Assembly: GCF_001469025.1 (NCBI RefSeq)
Contig: NZ_LNIZ01000006.1
Location: 1 to 64,000, forward strand
Direction of reading: 5' to 3'
Origin: Trueperella bernardiae
GTDB lineage: Bacteria; Actinomycetota; Actinomycetes; Actinomycetales; Actinomycetaceae
Length of the DNA: 64,000 bases
The notes beneath the pieces were generated by a model. That model was not told the origin of the DNA, searched no databases, and worked only from the letters and a program-made list of their open reading frames with translations. How positions within the stretch are numbered: the first letter of the stretch is position 1; each line of letters opens with the position of its first letter. Shown here piece after piece: positions 31,401 to 40,320 of the stretch. The translations under genes were made by a program, and so were the position numbers.

Positions 31401-31768
31401 GCGGCGCGGGCCTGTCGAACGGCACGAAGATCGGCCACGGCTGGTCGGATATGACCGTGATCGTGGGCACGGGGCAGTTCACCGGCGATGCGAACTCGGA
31501 CGTGGTGGCGATCCGTTCGGATGGCAAGATGTTCGCCTACGCCGGCACGTTCGGCGGGGCGCTGGTAAGCGCGGGCCAGATTGGCGGTGGCTGGGAGCCG
31601 TTTGTCAACGTCACGGTTCCCGGCGACAGGGACGGCAACGGTCTGAATGATCTGATCGGCGTCCGTGACGACGGCAAGCTGTTCTTCTACAAGAACACGG
31701 GCACGGGCTATTGGGGGCCGGCCACCGAGGTCGGCCACGGCTGGGGCCGCATGGTTGACCTGAGCTAG
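28421..31768 (+). CDS. secreted multidomain beta-N-acetylhexosaminidase (GH20)
   Basis: A 1115-residue exported enzyme that releases terminal N-acetylhexosamines from glycans. In order: a signal peptide (to about residue 22), an F5/8C/CBM32-type carbohydrate-binding domain (about 30-175, ending YLRMTTLGHRSEWPVSIWEIEV), a GH20b domain (about 185-300), and the GH20 catalytic barrel (about 305-690). The catalytic Asp516-Glu517 pair is in HIGGDETHKMD. An acidic Pro-rich linker at about 818-848 repeats ENPGGPVDPEEP. The C-terminal part resembles FG-GAP/VCBS repeats (DVNGDRRADLLAITADGDAFYYY, DGNGLNDLIGVRDDGKLFFY). There is no LPXTG or terminal membrane anchor, so it is probably released or held by the C-terminal repeats. 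Its own TTGACA promoter and downstream hairpin make it a single-gene unit. Host mucin or N-glycan use is likely. Confidence 0.9.
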   Translation: MRVLAALAALLLTFGTTSIATAEVDDDQLVNIAQLADTVVTASGYESGSSFTVDRAVDGDDGTDYATREAKWFAQDASRWSANKKEPPVWLAFDFGQPADIQQVNITWGRQFATKYKFEVSADGTTWQDVDGVYEGKFQDKVSSELNVTSRYLRMTTLGHRSEWPVSIWEIEVLGTVGESEQLPALVPLPASYEAADAGTFELTSTSDIVAAADMQAEAEKVAQILRASTGFDLPVVAESVDPAADIMFDTAEGLGEEGYTLKTTAQAATITASTTHGAFNGGRTMLQLLGPWALMTTPMAGPWQVPSVAIEDSPRFAYRGIMLDPARSFYTVDEVKQAIDVMSMYKFSYLHLHLTDDQGWRIEITNDGREDGDTIDYTRLTAVGGQTAMGPTDRNSKPGVTGFYTQNDLRDIVAYAADRHIAIVPEVDMPGHSQGILQAIPQLNTPGSSHDGTVGDDGQPITDPSQYVTAPPQNTSDVGESYLDPNSEYTWQFLRHVVGQVQGIVGGEYFHIGGDETHKMDQANPGAAVEFLREASAMVREFDVTPIGWNEWAPNGNVPQQGDVMQLWNGAKASFAAGLTASGGKAIFSHASNLYFPQKAGPGIWGATWACGGACGLEQFYNYDPEADMGLQPGQLLGIEGAMWNEHVRSIQDFFFPAFPRAMAAAEVGWTPQNLRTGRINNLRTRLADTMPALTVQGADFYAYGINHQPLVRAVAVPDGVVGYGYSPATPADGVSATVTFDGLEPMALTATSMRPYLPANDANNNNRAQAGLWEFALPDDAAAALPAGTHGGVITMVVGGDTDKAVSAQVTLVVAEDPENPGGPVDPEEPENPGGPVDPEEPENPTPPQCEAMAGPVRPARATNLLGEATGDLLADMWSLSDDGAIHFYASRGAGMVHQGVVHCPDVDLAEITAIPDVNGDRRADLLAITADGDAFYYYSTGNGFLSKGAQVGHGWTSMDNVSFAGKLGNSSTNYVIARQKATGDLYRYQISGAGLSNGTKIGHGWSDMTVIVGTGQFTGDANSDVVAIRSDGKMFAYAGTFGGALVSAGQIGGGWEPFVNVTVPGDRDGNGLNDLIGVRDDGKLFFYKNTGTGYWGPATEVGHGWGRMVDLS
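30881..30952 (+). repeat. two exact 36-bp tandem repeats in the hexosaminidase linker
   Basis: Positions 30881-30916 and 30917-30952 are identical, each encoding ENPGGPVDPEEP, followed by a partial third unit (GAGAACCCC). Exact DNA identity suggests a recent duplication and copy-number variation between strains. Confidence 0.85.
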
Positions 31769-31812
31769 GGCGAGTGGGCGCGCGGTCGGTCGGATCGTGC
31801 ACCCAGCGGGGC

Positions 31813-31844
31813 GTGCCACGGCGTCGTGAACGACGCCGTGGCAC
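31813..31844 (+). terminator. terminator of the hexosaminidase gene
   Basis: GTGCCACGGCGTCG and its perfect complement (31813-31826 and 31831-31844) form a 14-pair stem with loop TGAA, about 45 bases after the stop. Confidence 0.75.
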
Positions 31845-31937
31845 ACTTCGCGCACAAGCCCGGGATTTGCGCAGAAATCCGCGGCGCACGGGGCGCCTGA
31901 CAAGTTTGTCGGAGGGGTCAATTAAGCTGAAGTCGTT

Positions 31938-34502
31938 ATGTCTGATGCTTATCAAAACGCTATGGAGCGCCTGCGAGCCCGTGTCGCGGCAGCGCAGGAA
32001 GCCAATGATGTCCGCCGTCCGGTAGCCGCGCCTCCCGGGCTGATCGCCCCTACTACCGAGGATCCGCTACTCGCGGGGCTGAATCCCCAGCAACGCGAAG
32101 CGGTGGTGCATGAGGGCGGGCACTTGCTCGTGGTGGCAGGTGCGGGCTCGGGCAAGACGCGGGTGCTCACCACCCGCATCTCGCACTTGATTTCGTCGGG
32201 GAAGGTGCATCCGTGGGAGATCCTCGCGATCACGTTCACGAACAAGGCGGCGAAGGAGATGCGCGAGCGTCTGGAGGCGATGATCGGCCCGTCGGCCACG
32301 CGGATGTGGATCTCCACCTTCCATTCGGCGTGCGTGCGGATTTTGCGCGCGGAGCACGAGGCGCTGGGGATGCGCTCCACGTTCACGATTTACGACGCGG
32401 CGGATTCGAACCGGCTGATGACCATGGTGGCGCGCGAGGAGAACATTGACACGAAGCAGTTCCCGGCGAAGAAGCTACTGCGCCAGGTGTCGGACTTGAA
32501 GAATGAGATGGTCACGGCGTGGGAATTCGAGCGGCGCAACCTGAACCGGGACGAGCGGGTCCTCGCCCAGGCTTACGCCGGCTATCAGCGTCGGCTCACG
32601 GCGGCGAACGCGGTGGATTTCGATGACCTCATCATGCTCACGGTCAACCTGTTGCGCGATAACCCGGCGATTGCCGAGTACTACCGGCGGCGCTTCCGCC
32701 ACATTCTGGTGGACGAATACCAGGATACGAATGTGGCCCAGTACGAACTGATCCGCGTGCTTGTGGGGGATGAGGGGGACGATCCGCACGGGGAGCTGAC
32801 CGTGGTGGGGGACGCGGACCAGTCGATCTACGCCTTCCGTGGCGCCACCATCCGCAATATTCAGGACTTCGAGCAGGACTTCCCGAACGCCACCTCGATC
32901 CTGCTCGAGCAGAACTATCGTTCCACGCAGAACATCCTGTCGGCTGCGAACGCGGTGATCGCGAACAATGCCGGGCGGCGGCCGAAGCGGCTGTGGACGG
33001 ATTCGGGTAGCGGGGAGAAGATTGTGGGCTACGTGGCCGACGCGGAGTCGGATGAGGCCTCCTTCATCGTGGAGGAGATCGACTCGCTACGCGGCAAGGG
33101 CTACACCTACGGCCAGGTGGCCGTGTTCTATCGTACGAACGCTCAGTCGCGGGCGCTGGAGGAAATGTTCGTCCGCTCGGGTATCCCGTACAAGGTGGTG
33201 GGCGGCACCAAGTTCTACGAGCGCAAGGAGATCAAGGACGCGATCGCCTACCTCCACGCGATCGCCAACCCGGATGATACAGTCTCGATCCGCCGTATCC
33301 TCAACGAGCCGCGGCGCGGGTTGGGGGTGAAGGCGGAGGACGCGGTGGCGGCACACGCCGCCCGCTTTGAGATCTCGTTCGGAGCGGCGCTTGCCGACGT
33401 CGCCCACCCCGATTCCGCCCTCGAGGCTGGGCGCGCGCCCGTGGAGGGCCTGCAGGCGCGGGCCATCAACGCGATGCGGGAGTTCGCGCTCATGCTCGAG
33501 GAGATCCGCGCGAAGGCGGAGGCGGGTGCGGCGCCGGCGGACGTGCTCGATGAGGTGATGGACCGCTCCGGGTATTTGGCGACGTTGCAGAAGTCGAATG
33601 ACCCGCAGGACGAGGTGCGGGTGGAGAACCTGGCCGAGTTCCACTCCGTGGCCTCCGATTTCCTCGTGGTCAATGAGGGCGGCACGCTCGGCGATTTCCT
33701 CGACCAGGTCTCGCTTGTGGCTGACTCGGACCAGATTCCGGATGAGGACGGGGGCGAGGGGGAGGTCATCCTCATGACCGTTCACACCGCTAAGGGTCTG
33801 GAGTTCCCGGTCGTGTTTGTCACGGGTATGGAGGACGGCACGTTCCCGCACATCCGCGCGATGAACTCGCCCGAGGAGCTAGAGGAGGAGCGTCGGCTGG
33901 CCTATGTGGCGTTCACGCGCGCCCGCCAGCGTCTGTACGTCACCCGCGCGGGGGCGCGCTCGCAGTGGGGCGCGCCCCAGGAGCTACCGGCCTCGCGCTT
34001 CTTGGAGGAGATCCCGGAGGGCGTGATCGAGTGGCGGCGGGACGAATCGGCCATGCAGACCTTGCGCCACGGTACCGGCTGGGGGAATGGCTGGTCCGGC
34101 TCGCGGCGCACTTCGCGCTACTCCGATTCTTTCGATGACGACTTCGCCCCGGCTTTCGGCGCCGGCGACGGGCGCGCGTTCGTGCCCGGAAAGTTCGGCC
34201 AGGAGAGCGGAGTGGGGCAGGGCGGAGGCACGACGACGTCGGGCGCGGCTGGCTCGGCAGGCGCGGCTGGCGCTGGCGGGGCGGACCGGCAGGCCGATGC
34301 CGGTCAGGCGCCGAGCTCGAGCGACGTGCCTGAGACGGGCGGGCTGGCCGTGGGCGACACGGTCCGCCACAAGTCCTTCGGGGTCGGCAGGATCATCGCG
34401 TTCGAGGGCAAGGGCAGGTCCACGATTGCGAAGGTGACGTTCAAGTCGGGGCCCACCAAGCGCCTCATGTTGCGCTTCGCACCACTGGAGAAGGTCTCAT
34501 GA
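31938..34502 (+). CDS. pcrA: ATP-dependent DNA helicase PcrA/UvrD
   Basis: An 854-residue superfamily 1A helicase for DNA repair and for removing blocks from DNA. Motifs in order: LNPQQREAV (Q motif), VVAGAGSGKTRVL (Walker A), ITFTNKAAKEM (Ia), HILVDEYQDTN (II), GDADQSIYAFRGA (III), LEQNYRST (IV), TVHTAKGLEFPVVFVTGMEDG (V) and AYVAFTRARQRLY (VI). The C-terminus (TVRHKSFGVGRIIAFEGKG) is the Tudor-like domain by which PcrA contacts RNA polymerase. TAAGCT at 31923-31928 is a likely -10 that leaves only a few leader bases. Its stop overlaps the next gene's start. Confidence 0.94.
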   Translation: MSDAYQNAMERLRARVAAAQEANDVRRPVAAPPGLIAPTTEDPLLAGLNPQQREAVVHEGGHLLVVAGAGSGKTRVLTTRISHLISSGKVHPWEILAITFTNKAAKEMRERLEAMIGPSATRMWISTFHSACVRILRAEHEALGMRSTFTIYDAADSNRLMTMVAREENIDTKQFPAKKLLRQVSDLKNEMVTAWEFERRNLNRDERVLAQAYAGYQRRLTAANAVDFDDLIMLTVNLLRDNPAIAEYYRRRFRHILVDEYQDTNVAQYELIRVLVGDEGDDPHGELTVVGDADQSIYAFRGATIRNIQDFEQDFPNATSILLEQNYRSTQNILSAANAVIANNAGRRPKRLWTDSGSGEKIVGYVADAESDEASFIVEEIDSLRGKGYTYGQVAVFYRTNAQSRALEEMFVRSGIPYKVVGGTKFYERKEIKDAIAYLHAIANPDDTVSIRRILNEPRRGLGVKAEDAVAAHAARFEISFGAALADVAHPDSALEAGRAPVEGLQARAINAMREFALMLEEIRAKAEAGAAPADVLDEVMDRSGYLATLQKSNDPQDEVRVENLAEFHSVASDFLVVNEGGTLGDFLDQVSLVADSDQIPDEDGGEGEVILMTVHTAKGLEFPVVFVTGMEDGTFPHIRAMNSPEELEEERRLAYVAFTRARQRLYVTRAGARSQWGAPQELPASRFLEEIPEGVIEWRRDESAMQTLRHGTGWGNGWSGSRRTSRYSDSFDDDFAPAFGAGDGRAFVPGKFGQESGVGQGGGTTTSGAAGSAGAAGAGGADRQADAGQAPSSSDVPETGGLAVGDTVRHKSFGVGRIIAFEGKGRSTIAKVTFKSGPTKRLMLRFAPLEKVS

Positions 34503-36496
34503 GTTACGGATTGCATACCCCTCGCCCCGCGCACGATGCGAGGCAAGCCTCTGAGCCGCCGGGGACCGGGCGGGGTGCGGATCGAGGGGCTGGGCGCGGG
34601 CGCGCCTCCGGCGGTCCGCGGCCAGCGTCGGCCGCGGACCTCGGCTCGTCCATGTCCGACCACGGCGGCTACATTCCCGGCCTGGACGGCGTGCGCGCTC
34701 TGGCGGTGACGGCGGTCATCGCCTACCACTTGTTCCCCGGCTTGGTCAGGGGCGGATTCCTGGGCGTGGACGTGTTCTTCGTCCTATCCGGCTTCCTTAT
34801 TACCACCCTGCTCCTGCGCGAGGACCGGAAGAATAACTACATCAACCTCAAAGCCTTCTGGCAGCGCCGCTTGCGGCGCCTCATCCCTGCGCTCGTGGCC
34901 CTCATCCTCGTGGTGGTGCCGGTCGCGCTCGCGATCAACAGGGACCTGCTGGTGGGTGTGCGGCGCCAGGTGCTTGGCGCCCTGACCTTCTCCACGAACT
35001 GGCTGGAGATTGCCCACGGCTCCTCTTATTTCGACCAGACCACGCCCAACCTATTCAAAAACTTCTGGTCGTTGGCGATAGAGGAACAGTTCTACCTATT
35101 CTGGCCGCTGCTCATGCTGGTGGTCCTGGCGCTACTGCCCGGCTGGCGGTCGCGCGTCGCCCTCGCGGCCGGGTTGGCCCTCGGATCGGCCGGGCTCATG
35201 ATGGTGCTCTACAACGGCACCAACGCCACCACGGTCTACTACGGCACTCACACCCACCTGTTCGGGATCGCGATCGGCATCGGGTTGGCGTTCCTGTGGG
35301 CGGACGGGAGCCTGCTCGGGCGAGCCCACTGGCGCCAGTTCTCCGCCTGGTACGGGTGGGCGGCCCTCGCCCTGCTCCTCGTCTTCATGCTGATCTTGCC
35401 GGACACCGGGCCGTGGGCCTACGTGGGCGGGATGTTCCTCGCCTCCCTACTGGCGGTGGTGCTCATCGCCTCCATGCTCGTTCCGGGCTCCGTGCTGGCG
35501 ATGATGGGCGAATGGCGCGTGCCGCGCTGGATCGGCACGCGCTCCTACGGCCTGTACCTGTGGCACTGGCCGGTCCTCGTGATGGTCGGGGTTGCCTACC
35601 CGGTGGCCTTCGGGTCGGTGGCCTACCTGCTACGTTCTTTGGTCGCGGTGGCCCTCACCGCCGCGATCTGCGAGGTCTCCTACCGCTACCTCGAGACCCC
35701 GGTGCGCAAGCGGGGCATCCGTGCATCGTTGGCATGGGCCTATGGTGAGGTGTGGCAGACGGTAGCAGGGAAGGTGGGCGCCGGTGTCGTGGCGATCGCG
35801 CTCGTGGCGACGGGTGTGGGGCTGGTGGTCGCGCCGGCGAAGAGCCAGACCCAGCTCACGATCGAGCAAAATGAGGACACGACGATTGGGGAGGGCATGA
35901 CGCCGCAGGCGGACGTCCCGCTCAACCCTGCGGAAACCTCGCTCTCGCCGACGCTCGACACCTCGATGCCCACGTGGCCGGAAGTTACCGCGATTGGGGA
36001 CTCGATGGTGGCGGCCTCGAAGACGGGCCTGGAGTACGCGATGCCGGGCATCACGTTCCTGGCGCGCTCGAACCTGAAGTGGTCCGAGGCGCTCGGGGTG
36101 GTGCAGGCGGGGCTCGCGGACGGCTCGATCGGACGCGTCGTCATCCTCCACTACGGCACGAACGCGGGCGTGTCGGATGCGGACGTGGTGCGCGCCGTCA
36201 TCCAGGCGCTCGGCCCGGACCGAATGGTCCTGTTAGTCAACCTGTATTCGCCTTCCACGTTCATCGACTCCTCGAACGAGGCGCTGGCTGAGGTGGCCGG
36301 GGAGTACCCCAACGTCATGTTGGTCGATTGGCACAAGGCGGCCTCCGAGAACCCGAACCTGCTGCAGGTGGACGCCACGCATACCTCAATCGAGGGCGCG
36401 AACTTTTATGGCAACCTCATGAAGGAATCCATAGAGAAGTTTTCCGCGGAACTGACGCTCGGGAAGGGAGCCGCGCTCGCCGAGCTAGGGAAGTAG
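34499..36496 (+). CDS. membrane acyltransferase with SGNH domain (OatA-like)
   Basis: The 665-residue protein has an acyltransferase-3 membrane domain with about ten helices ([64 protein letters not shown]). A last helix and extracytoplasmic SGNH-like domain follow ([18 protein letters not shown], ending [15 protein letters not shown] with the Asp-x2-His pair). The layout is that of OatA, which O-acetylates peptidoglycan, and related cell-wall or polysaccharide acetyltransferases. The start overlaps the pcrA stop (ATGA). The first 50 residues are Gly/Arg-rich, and an ATG at 34652 (MSDHGGY) just before the conserved part is an alternative start. Confidence 0.85.
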   Translation: MSYGLHTPRPAHDARQASEPPGTGRGADRGAGRGRASGGPRPASAADLGSSMSDHGGYIPGLDGVRALAVTAVIAYHLFPGLVRGGFLGVDVFFVLSGFLITTLLLREDRKNNYINLKAFWQRRLRRLIPALVALILVVVPVALAINRDLLVGVRRQVLGALTFSTNWLEIAHGSSYFDQTTPNLFKNFWSLAIEEQFYLFWPLLMLVVLALLPGWRSRVALAAGLALGSAGLMMVLYNGTNATTVYYGTHTHLFGIAIGIGLAFLWADGSLLGRAHWRQFSAWYGWAALALLLVFMLILPDTGPWAYVGGMFLASLLAVVLIASMLVPGSVLAMMGEWRVPRWIGTRSYGLYLWHWPVLVMVGVAYPVAFGSVAYLLRSLVAVALTAAICEVSYRYLETPVRKRGIRASLAWAYGEVWQTVAGKVGAGVVAIALVATGVGLVVAPAKSQTQLTIEQNEDTTIGEGMTPQADVPLNPAETSLSPTLDTSMPTWPEVTAIGDSMVAASKTGLEYAMPGITFLARSNLKWSEALGVVQAGLADGSIGRVVILHYGTNAGVSDADVVRAVIQALGPDRMVLLVNLYSPSTFIDSSNEALAEVAGEYPNVMLVDWHKAASENPNLLQVDATHTSIEGANFYGNLMKESIEKFSAELTLGKGAALAELGK

Positions 36497-36551
36497 GAAA
36501 GTACGCCAAATAGTGAGCGGCGGAGAAGATATTTCGCTATGCTCAAAGAGA

Positions 36552-36569
36552 TGTCTCGGCGTCGAGACA
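36552..36569. promoter_or_regulatory. inverted repeat in the sucCD promoter region
   Basis: TGTCTCG and CGAGACA (36552-36558 and 36563-36569) form a perfect inverted repeat with a four-base spacer, just downstream of TATGCT, a possible -10. It could be an operator or a leader hairpin for sucCD. The binding protein is unknown. Confidence 0.4.
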
Positions 36570-36602
36570 ATCGGGGACGTTCGCCAAGCGAAAGGACACT
36601 TC

Positions 36603-37775
36603 GTGGATCTCTACGAGTACCAGGCACGCGACCTTTTTGCCAAGCACGGAGTGCCCGTGTTGGCGGGCAGAGTTGCGGCAACATCGGATGAAGCATTTGA
36701 AGCGGCGACGGAGCTGCTCAAGGACGGCGACCTGGTGGTCGTCAAGGCACAGGTCAAGACGGGCGGCCGCGGCAAGGCGGGCGGCGTGAAGCTCGCGCGC
36801 AGCGCGGAAGAGGCCAGGGAGAAGGCCGAGGAGATCCTCGGCATGGACATCAAGGGCCACACCGTTCACCGCGTCCTCATCGCGTCGGGCGCGGACATTG
36901 CCGAGGAGTATTACTTCTCCATCCTCCTCGACCGCTCCGAGCGGCGTTACCTCGCCATGTGCTCGGTCGAGGGCGGCATGGAGATCGAGCAGCTCGCGGC
37001 GGAGCGCCCCGAGGCGCTCGCGAAGGTCCCGGTCAACCCGAACGTTGGCGTGGATGCGGCCAAGGCGCGTGAGATCGTGGACGCGGCCGGCTTCTCGGAG
37101 GAACTCAAGGGGGCGGTAGCCGACGTCATCGTCAAGCTCGGCGAGGTCTACGCGGGCGAGGACGCCACGCTCGTGGAGGTCAACCCTCTGGTCAGGACCA
37201 CGGACGGTCAAATCATCGCGCTCGACGGCAAAGTGACCGTGGATGACAACGCCCGCTTCCGCCAGCCCGAGCACGAGGCGCTCGTGGACAAGCAGACCGA
37301 GAACCCGCTCGAGGCCAAGGCGAAGGCCCTCGGCCTCAACTACGTCAAACTCGAGGGCGGCTCGGTGGGCATCATCGGCAACGGCGCGGGCCTGGTGATG
37401 TCCACGCTCGACGTCGTCGCCTACGCGGGCGAAAAGTTCGGCGTGGGCCCGGCGAACTTCCTCGACATCGGCGGCGGCGCGGACGCCACCGTCATGTCGA
37501 ACGGCCTGGACGTGATCCTCGGAGACCCGGATGTGAAGTCGGTGTTCGTCAACGTCTTCGGTGGCATCACGGCATGCGACCAGGTGGCCACCGGCATCGT
37601 CAAGGCGCTCGAGATCCTCGGGGACGCGGCCACCAAGCCGATCGTTGTGCGCCTCGATGGCAACAACGTGGCGGAAGGCCGGGCGATCCTCAACGAGGCG
37701 AACCACCCACTGGTGACTTTAGTGGACACGATGGATGGAGCCGCCGTCAAGGCGGCCGAGCTGGCAGCGAAGTAG
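36603..37775 (+). CDS. sucC: succinyl-CoA synthetase beta subunit SucC
   Basis: SucC is the ATP-grasp subunit that, with SucD, interconverts succinyl-CoA and succinate with nucleotide phosphorylation. The 390-residue protein begins with GTG ([19 protein letters not shown]), the standard N-terminus, and has [26 protein letters not shown] and [13 protein letters not shown]. The start is set by AAAGGAC eight bases upstream and by the family N-terminus; the frame is open to 36513 without homology. sucD follows nine bases after its stop. Confidence 0.94.
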   Translation: MDLYEYQARDLFAKHGVPVLAGRVAATSDEAFEAATELLKDGDLVVVKAQVKTGGRGKAGGVKLARSAEEAREKAEEILGMDIKGHTVHRVLIASGADIAEEYYFSILLDRSERRYLAMCSVEGGMEIEQLAAERPEALAKVPVNPNVGVDAAKAREIVDAAGFSEELKGAVADVIVKLGEVYAGEDATLVEVNPLVRTTDGQIIALDGKVTVDDNARFRQPEHEALVDKQTENPLEAKAKALGLNYVKLEGGSVGIIGNGAGLVMSTLDVVAYAGEKFGVGPANFLDIGGGADATVMSNGLDVILGDPDVKSVFVNVFGGITACDQVATGIVKALEILGDAATKPIVVRLDGNNVAEGRAILNEANHPLVTLVDTMDGAAVKAAELAAK

Positions 37776-37784
37776 GGGAGCAAC

Positions 37785-38702
37785 GTGGCTATTTTTCTTG
37801 ATAAGTCAGACAAGATTATCGTCCAGGGCATGACCGGCTCGGAGGGGCAGAAGCACACGCGCCGCATGCTCGGCGCGGGGACCCAGATTGTGGCCGGCAC
37901 GAACCCGCGCAAGGCGGGCACGTCCGTGGACTTTGAGGTCACGCCGATCGGGTACGGTGCCGAGGAGCGCCAGGCCGGCACGGTCTCCATCCCGGTCTAC
38001 GGCACGGTGGCGGAGGCGAAGGAGGCCACGGGTGCCGGGGTGTCGGTCATCTTCGTGCCCCCGGCGTTTGCCAAGGCGGCTGTGATCGAGGCGGTCGACG
38101 CCGGCATGCGCCTGGTTGTCATCATCACCGAGGGCATCGCCGTGAAGGATAGCGCGGAGTTCTTTACCTACGCCCACGAGCGCGGCGTGCAGCTCATCGG
38201 CCCGAACTGCCCGGGCATCATCACGCCGGGCCAGTCGAACGTGGGCATCACGCCCCCGGATATCACGGGCCCGGGCAAGATCGGCCTGGTGTCGAAGTCC
38301 GGCACGCTGACCTACCAGATGATGTACGAGCTGTCCGACATCGGCTTCAGCACCTGCATCGGCATCGGCGGCGACCCGATCATCGGCACCACCCACATCG
38401 ACGCGCTGAAGGCCTTCGAGGAGGACCCGGAGACCGAGCTGATCGTGATGATTGGCGAGATCGGCGGCGACGCCGAGGAGCGCGCGGCGGCCTACATCAA
38501 GGAGCACGTGACCAAGCCTGTCGTGGGCTACGTTGCCGGCTTCACGGCCCCCGAGGGCAAGACGATGGGCCACGCGGGCGCGATCGTCTCCGGCTCGGCG
38601 GGCACTGCGCAGGCGAAGAAGGAGGCCCTTGAGGCCGTAGGCGTCAAGGTGGGTAAGACCCCCACGGAGACGGCGAACCTGGCGCGCGAGCTGCTGAAGT
38701 AG
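37785..38702 (+). CDS. sucD: succinyl-CoA synthetase alpha subunit SucD
   Basis: SucD (305 residues) carries the CoA-binding Rossmann part ([19 protein letters not shown]), the segment [12 protein letters not shown], and the phosphorylated active-site His in [18 protein letters not shown]. It pairs with SucC from the gene just upstream. The start is a GTG with GGGGAGC upstream. A hairpin follows, ending the sucCD operon. Confidence 0.95.
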   Translation: MAIFLDKSDKIIVQGMTGSEGQKHTRRMLGAGTQIVAGTNPRKAGTSVDFEVTPIGYGAEERQAGTVSIPVYGTVAEAKEATGAGVSVIFVPPAFAKAAVIEAVDAGMRLVVIITEGIAVKDSAEFFTYAHERGVQLIGPNCPGIITPGQSNVGITPPDITGPGKIGLVSKSGTLTYQMMYELSDIGFSTCIGIGGDPIIGTTHIDALKAFEEDPETELIVMIGEIGGDAEERAAAYIKEHVTKPVVGYVAGFTAPEGKTMGHAGAIVSGSAGTAQAKKEALEAVGVKVGKTPTETANLARELLK

Positions 38703-38720
38703 CGCGTAGCTTTTTCGTGG

Positions 38721-38750
38721 GGCCGGCCGGGGCGGATGCCTCGGCCGGCC
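38721..38750 (+). terminator. terminator of sucCD
   Basis: GGCCGGCCGGGGC (38721-38733) pairs with GCCTCGGCCGGCC (38738-38750), with one G-T wobble, around a four-base loop, starting 18 bases after the sucD stop. Confidence 0.7.
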
Positions 38751-38860
38751 GCTGGCTTGCGGCGTGTGGGCCGGCCTTGTCATTCGCCCGAGTAGGCCAA
38801 GTGGGCAACACGCCCGGCCCACGTGGCGCACGCCCCGAAACTTCGCGCAACGATGGAAGG

Positions 38861-40279
38861 GTGAAGACCATTGACCTTTCCCGCGAACTGACCGTCGCCC
38901 GCGGTGCGATCGCCCCGCTGGCCTTCGGCTGGCTGGCGATGGCCGTGATCGCCACGGTGTTTTACACGCTGACGGCCTCGGCACCCACGTTGGGTGAGAC
39001 GACGTGGCACGACGTGGCGCGCATGGGCACCGGGTGGTGGATGACCACGCTCGGCGGCCAGACTGAGATCCAGGGCGTGGCGATCTCGCTCATGCCCACG
39101 CTTATGACGCTCATCATGGTCTATGTGAGCGTGGCGGTATTTCGGCGTCGGCTGGTGGCGCGTTGGGGCGAGGTGGCTGCCGCGGCGATTGCGCAGGCGG
39201 CCGTGGTGGCGCTCATCGGTGTGGCCGTCCGGCCCGAAGGTGTGTGGTGGCCGGCGATTATCGGCGGGGCGATCATGGGTGGCGTCACGGCTGCCTGGGC
39301 CGGGCGCGATGAGCTTCTGGTCTGGCCGTGGCTCGCGCGGGCCCTTCCTCGCACAGGCGTGTTCCTGGGCGTGCTCGCGGTGCTCACGACGGCGACCGTG
39401 GCGGTCGCGTTCGTCGGCGGCTGGTCGCGCGTGACCCAGATTCACGGCTACTACCTGACCGGCGCCGTGGGCACGGCCGGGCTTCTCCTCGTCCAGCTGG
39501 CCTACCTTCCCACGGCGTTTATTTGGGCGCTGGCATGGCTGCTCGGCCCGGGGTTTGCCGTGGGGCAGGGCACGCACTTTTCGGTGCTGGGCGTGGAGTC
39601 GGCGCCGCTGCCGGCAATTCCGCTACTGGGTGCGCTGCCGTCGGTGGGGGATGGGTACCCGTGGGTGCTCGGCGTCCTCGCGGCGATCTTCTTGATCGTG
39701 GGGGCGGTGGTCACGCGGCGGGAGAAGAAGTCGCTCCCAGCTTCCTTGCTTGATTCGGCCCTCGCGGCGCTGATCGGTGCCTTCGTGGTGGCGGCCCTCG
39801 CGGCGATGGGTACGGGCGCGATCGGCCCGGAGCGGCTGGCGCAGACCGGCCCCGTGCCGCCGGTGATGTTCGGCATGGCCCTGCTCGTGCTCGGCCTGCC
39901 CTACCTCCTGGGCGCGCTCGTTCATCCCCAGACACTCACCTTCCTGCGGGCCCGCAGCGAGGCGACCGCCGAATGGGCATCCGACCGCCGCCAGGCCGTC
40001 AAGGACCGCGCTGAGGAGCGCGCGGCCGAGCGGGCTGAGGACGATGAGCGTGCCGGGCAGGACGAGCTTTCCGGCGACGACGGCGTTGCCGCGAACACGG
40101 AAGAGCGCAACGAGCCTGCAAACCCACCGGCCGTCGAGGGCAGTGAAGCCGAGCCCGCCCAGATGGAAACCGAGCCGAACGCCACTGAGGGCGAGGACGC
40201 GCCGACCAGCTCAGACGTCGCCGTATCGGAGGGTGAGACAGAAAGCGCTCTAGGAGTGGACGGCTCCGAGCGGGACTAG
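38861..40279 (+). CDS. DUF6350 polytopic membrane protein
   Basis: A membrane protein with about ten hydrophobic helices ([40 protein letters not shown] and others) ending in a long acidic cytoplasmic tail of about 110 residues rich in Glu, Asp and Ala. In actinobacteria, DUF6350 proteins (also annotated PerM) commonly sit between sucCD and purH-purN, as here. The biochemical role is not established; a link to cell envelope or division has been suggested. I set the start at the GTG at 38861 ([15 protein letters not shown]); the open extension upstream is Gly/Arg/Pro-rich and overlaps the sucD terminator. Confidence 0.75.
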   Translation: MKTIDLSRELTVARGAIAPLAFGWLAMAVIATVFYTLTASAPTLGETTWHDVARMGTGWWMTTLGGQTEIQGVAISLMPTLMTLIMVYVSVAVFRRRLVARWGEVAAAAIAQAAVVALIGVAVRPEGVWWPAIIGGAIMGGVTAAWAGRDELLVWPWLARALPRTGVFLGVLAVLTTATVAVAFVGGWSRVTQIHGYYLTGAVGTAGLLLVQLAYLPTAFIWALAWLLGPGFAVGQGTHFSVLGVESAPLPAIPLLGALPSVGDGYPWVLGVLAAIFLIVGAVVTRREKKSLPASLLDSALAALIGAFVVAALAAMGTGAIGPERLAQTGPVPPVMFGMALLVLGLPYLLGALVHPQTLTFLRARSEATAEWASDRRQAVKDRAEERAAERAEDDERAGQDELSGDDGVAANTEERNEPANPPAVEGSEAEPAQMETEPNATEGEDAPTSSDVAVSEGETESALGVDGSERD

Positions 40280-40289
40280 GGGGCGTCGA

Positions 40290-40316
40290 TAGGCTGAAGC
40301 CATCGACTCAAGGAGG
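40290..40316 (+). promoter_or_regulatory. purH -10 element and ribosome site
   Basis: TAGGCT (40290-40295) fits a -10, and AAGGAGG (40310-40316) lies five bases before the purH ATG. Confidence 0.5.
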
Positions 40317-40320
40317 TTTC

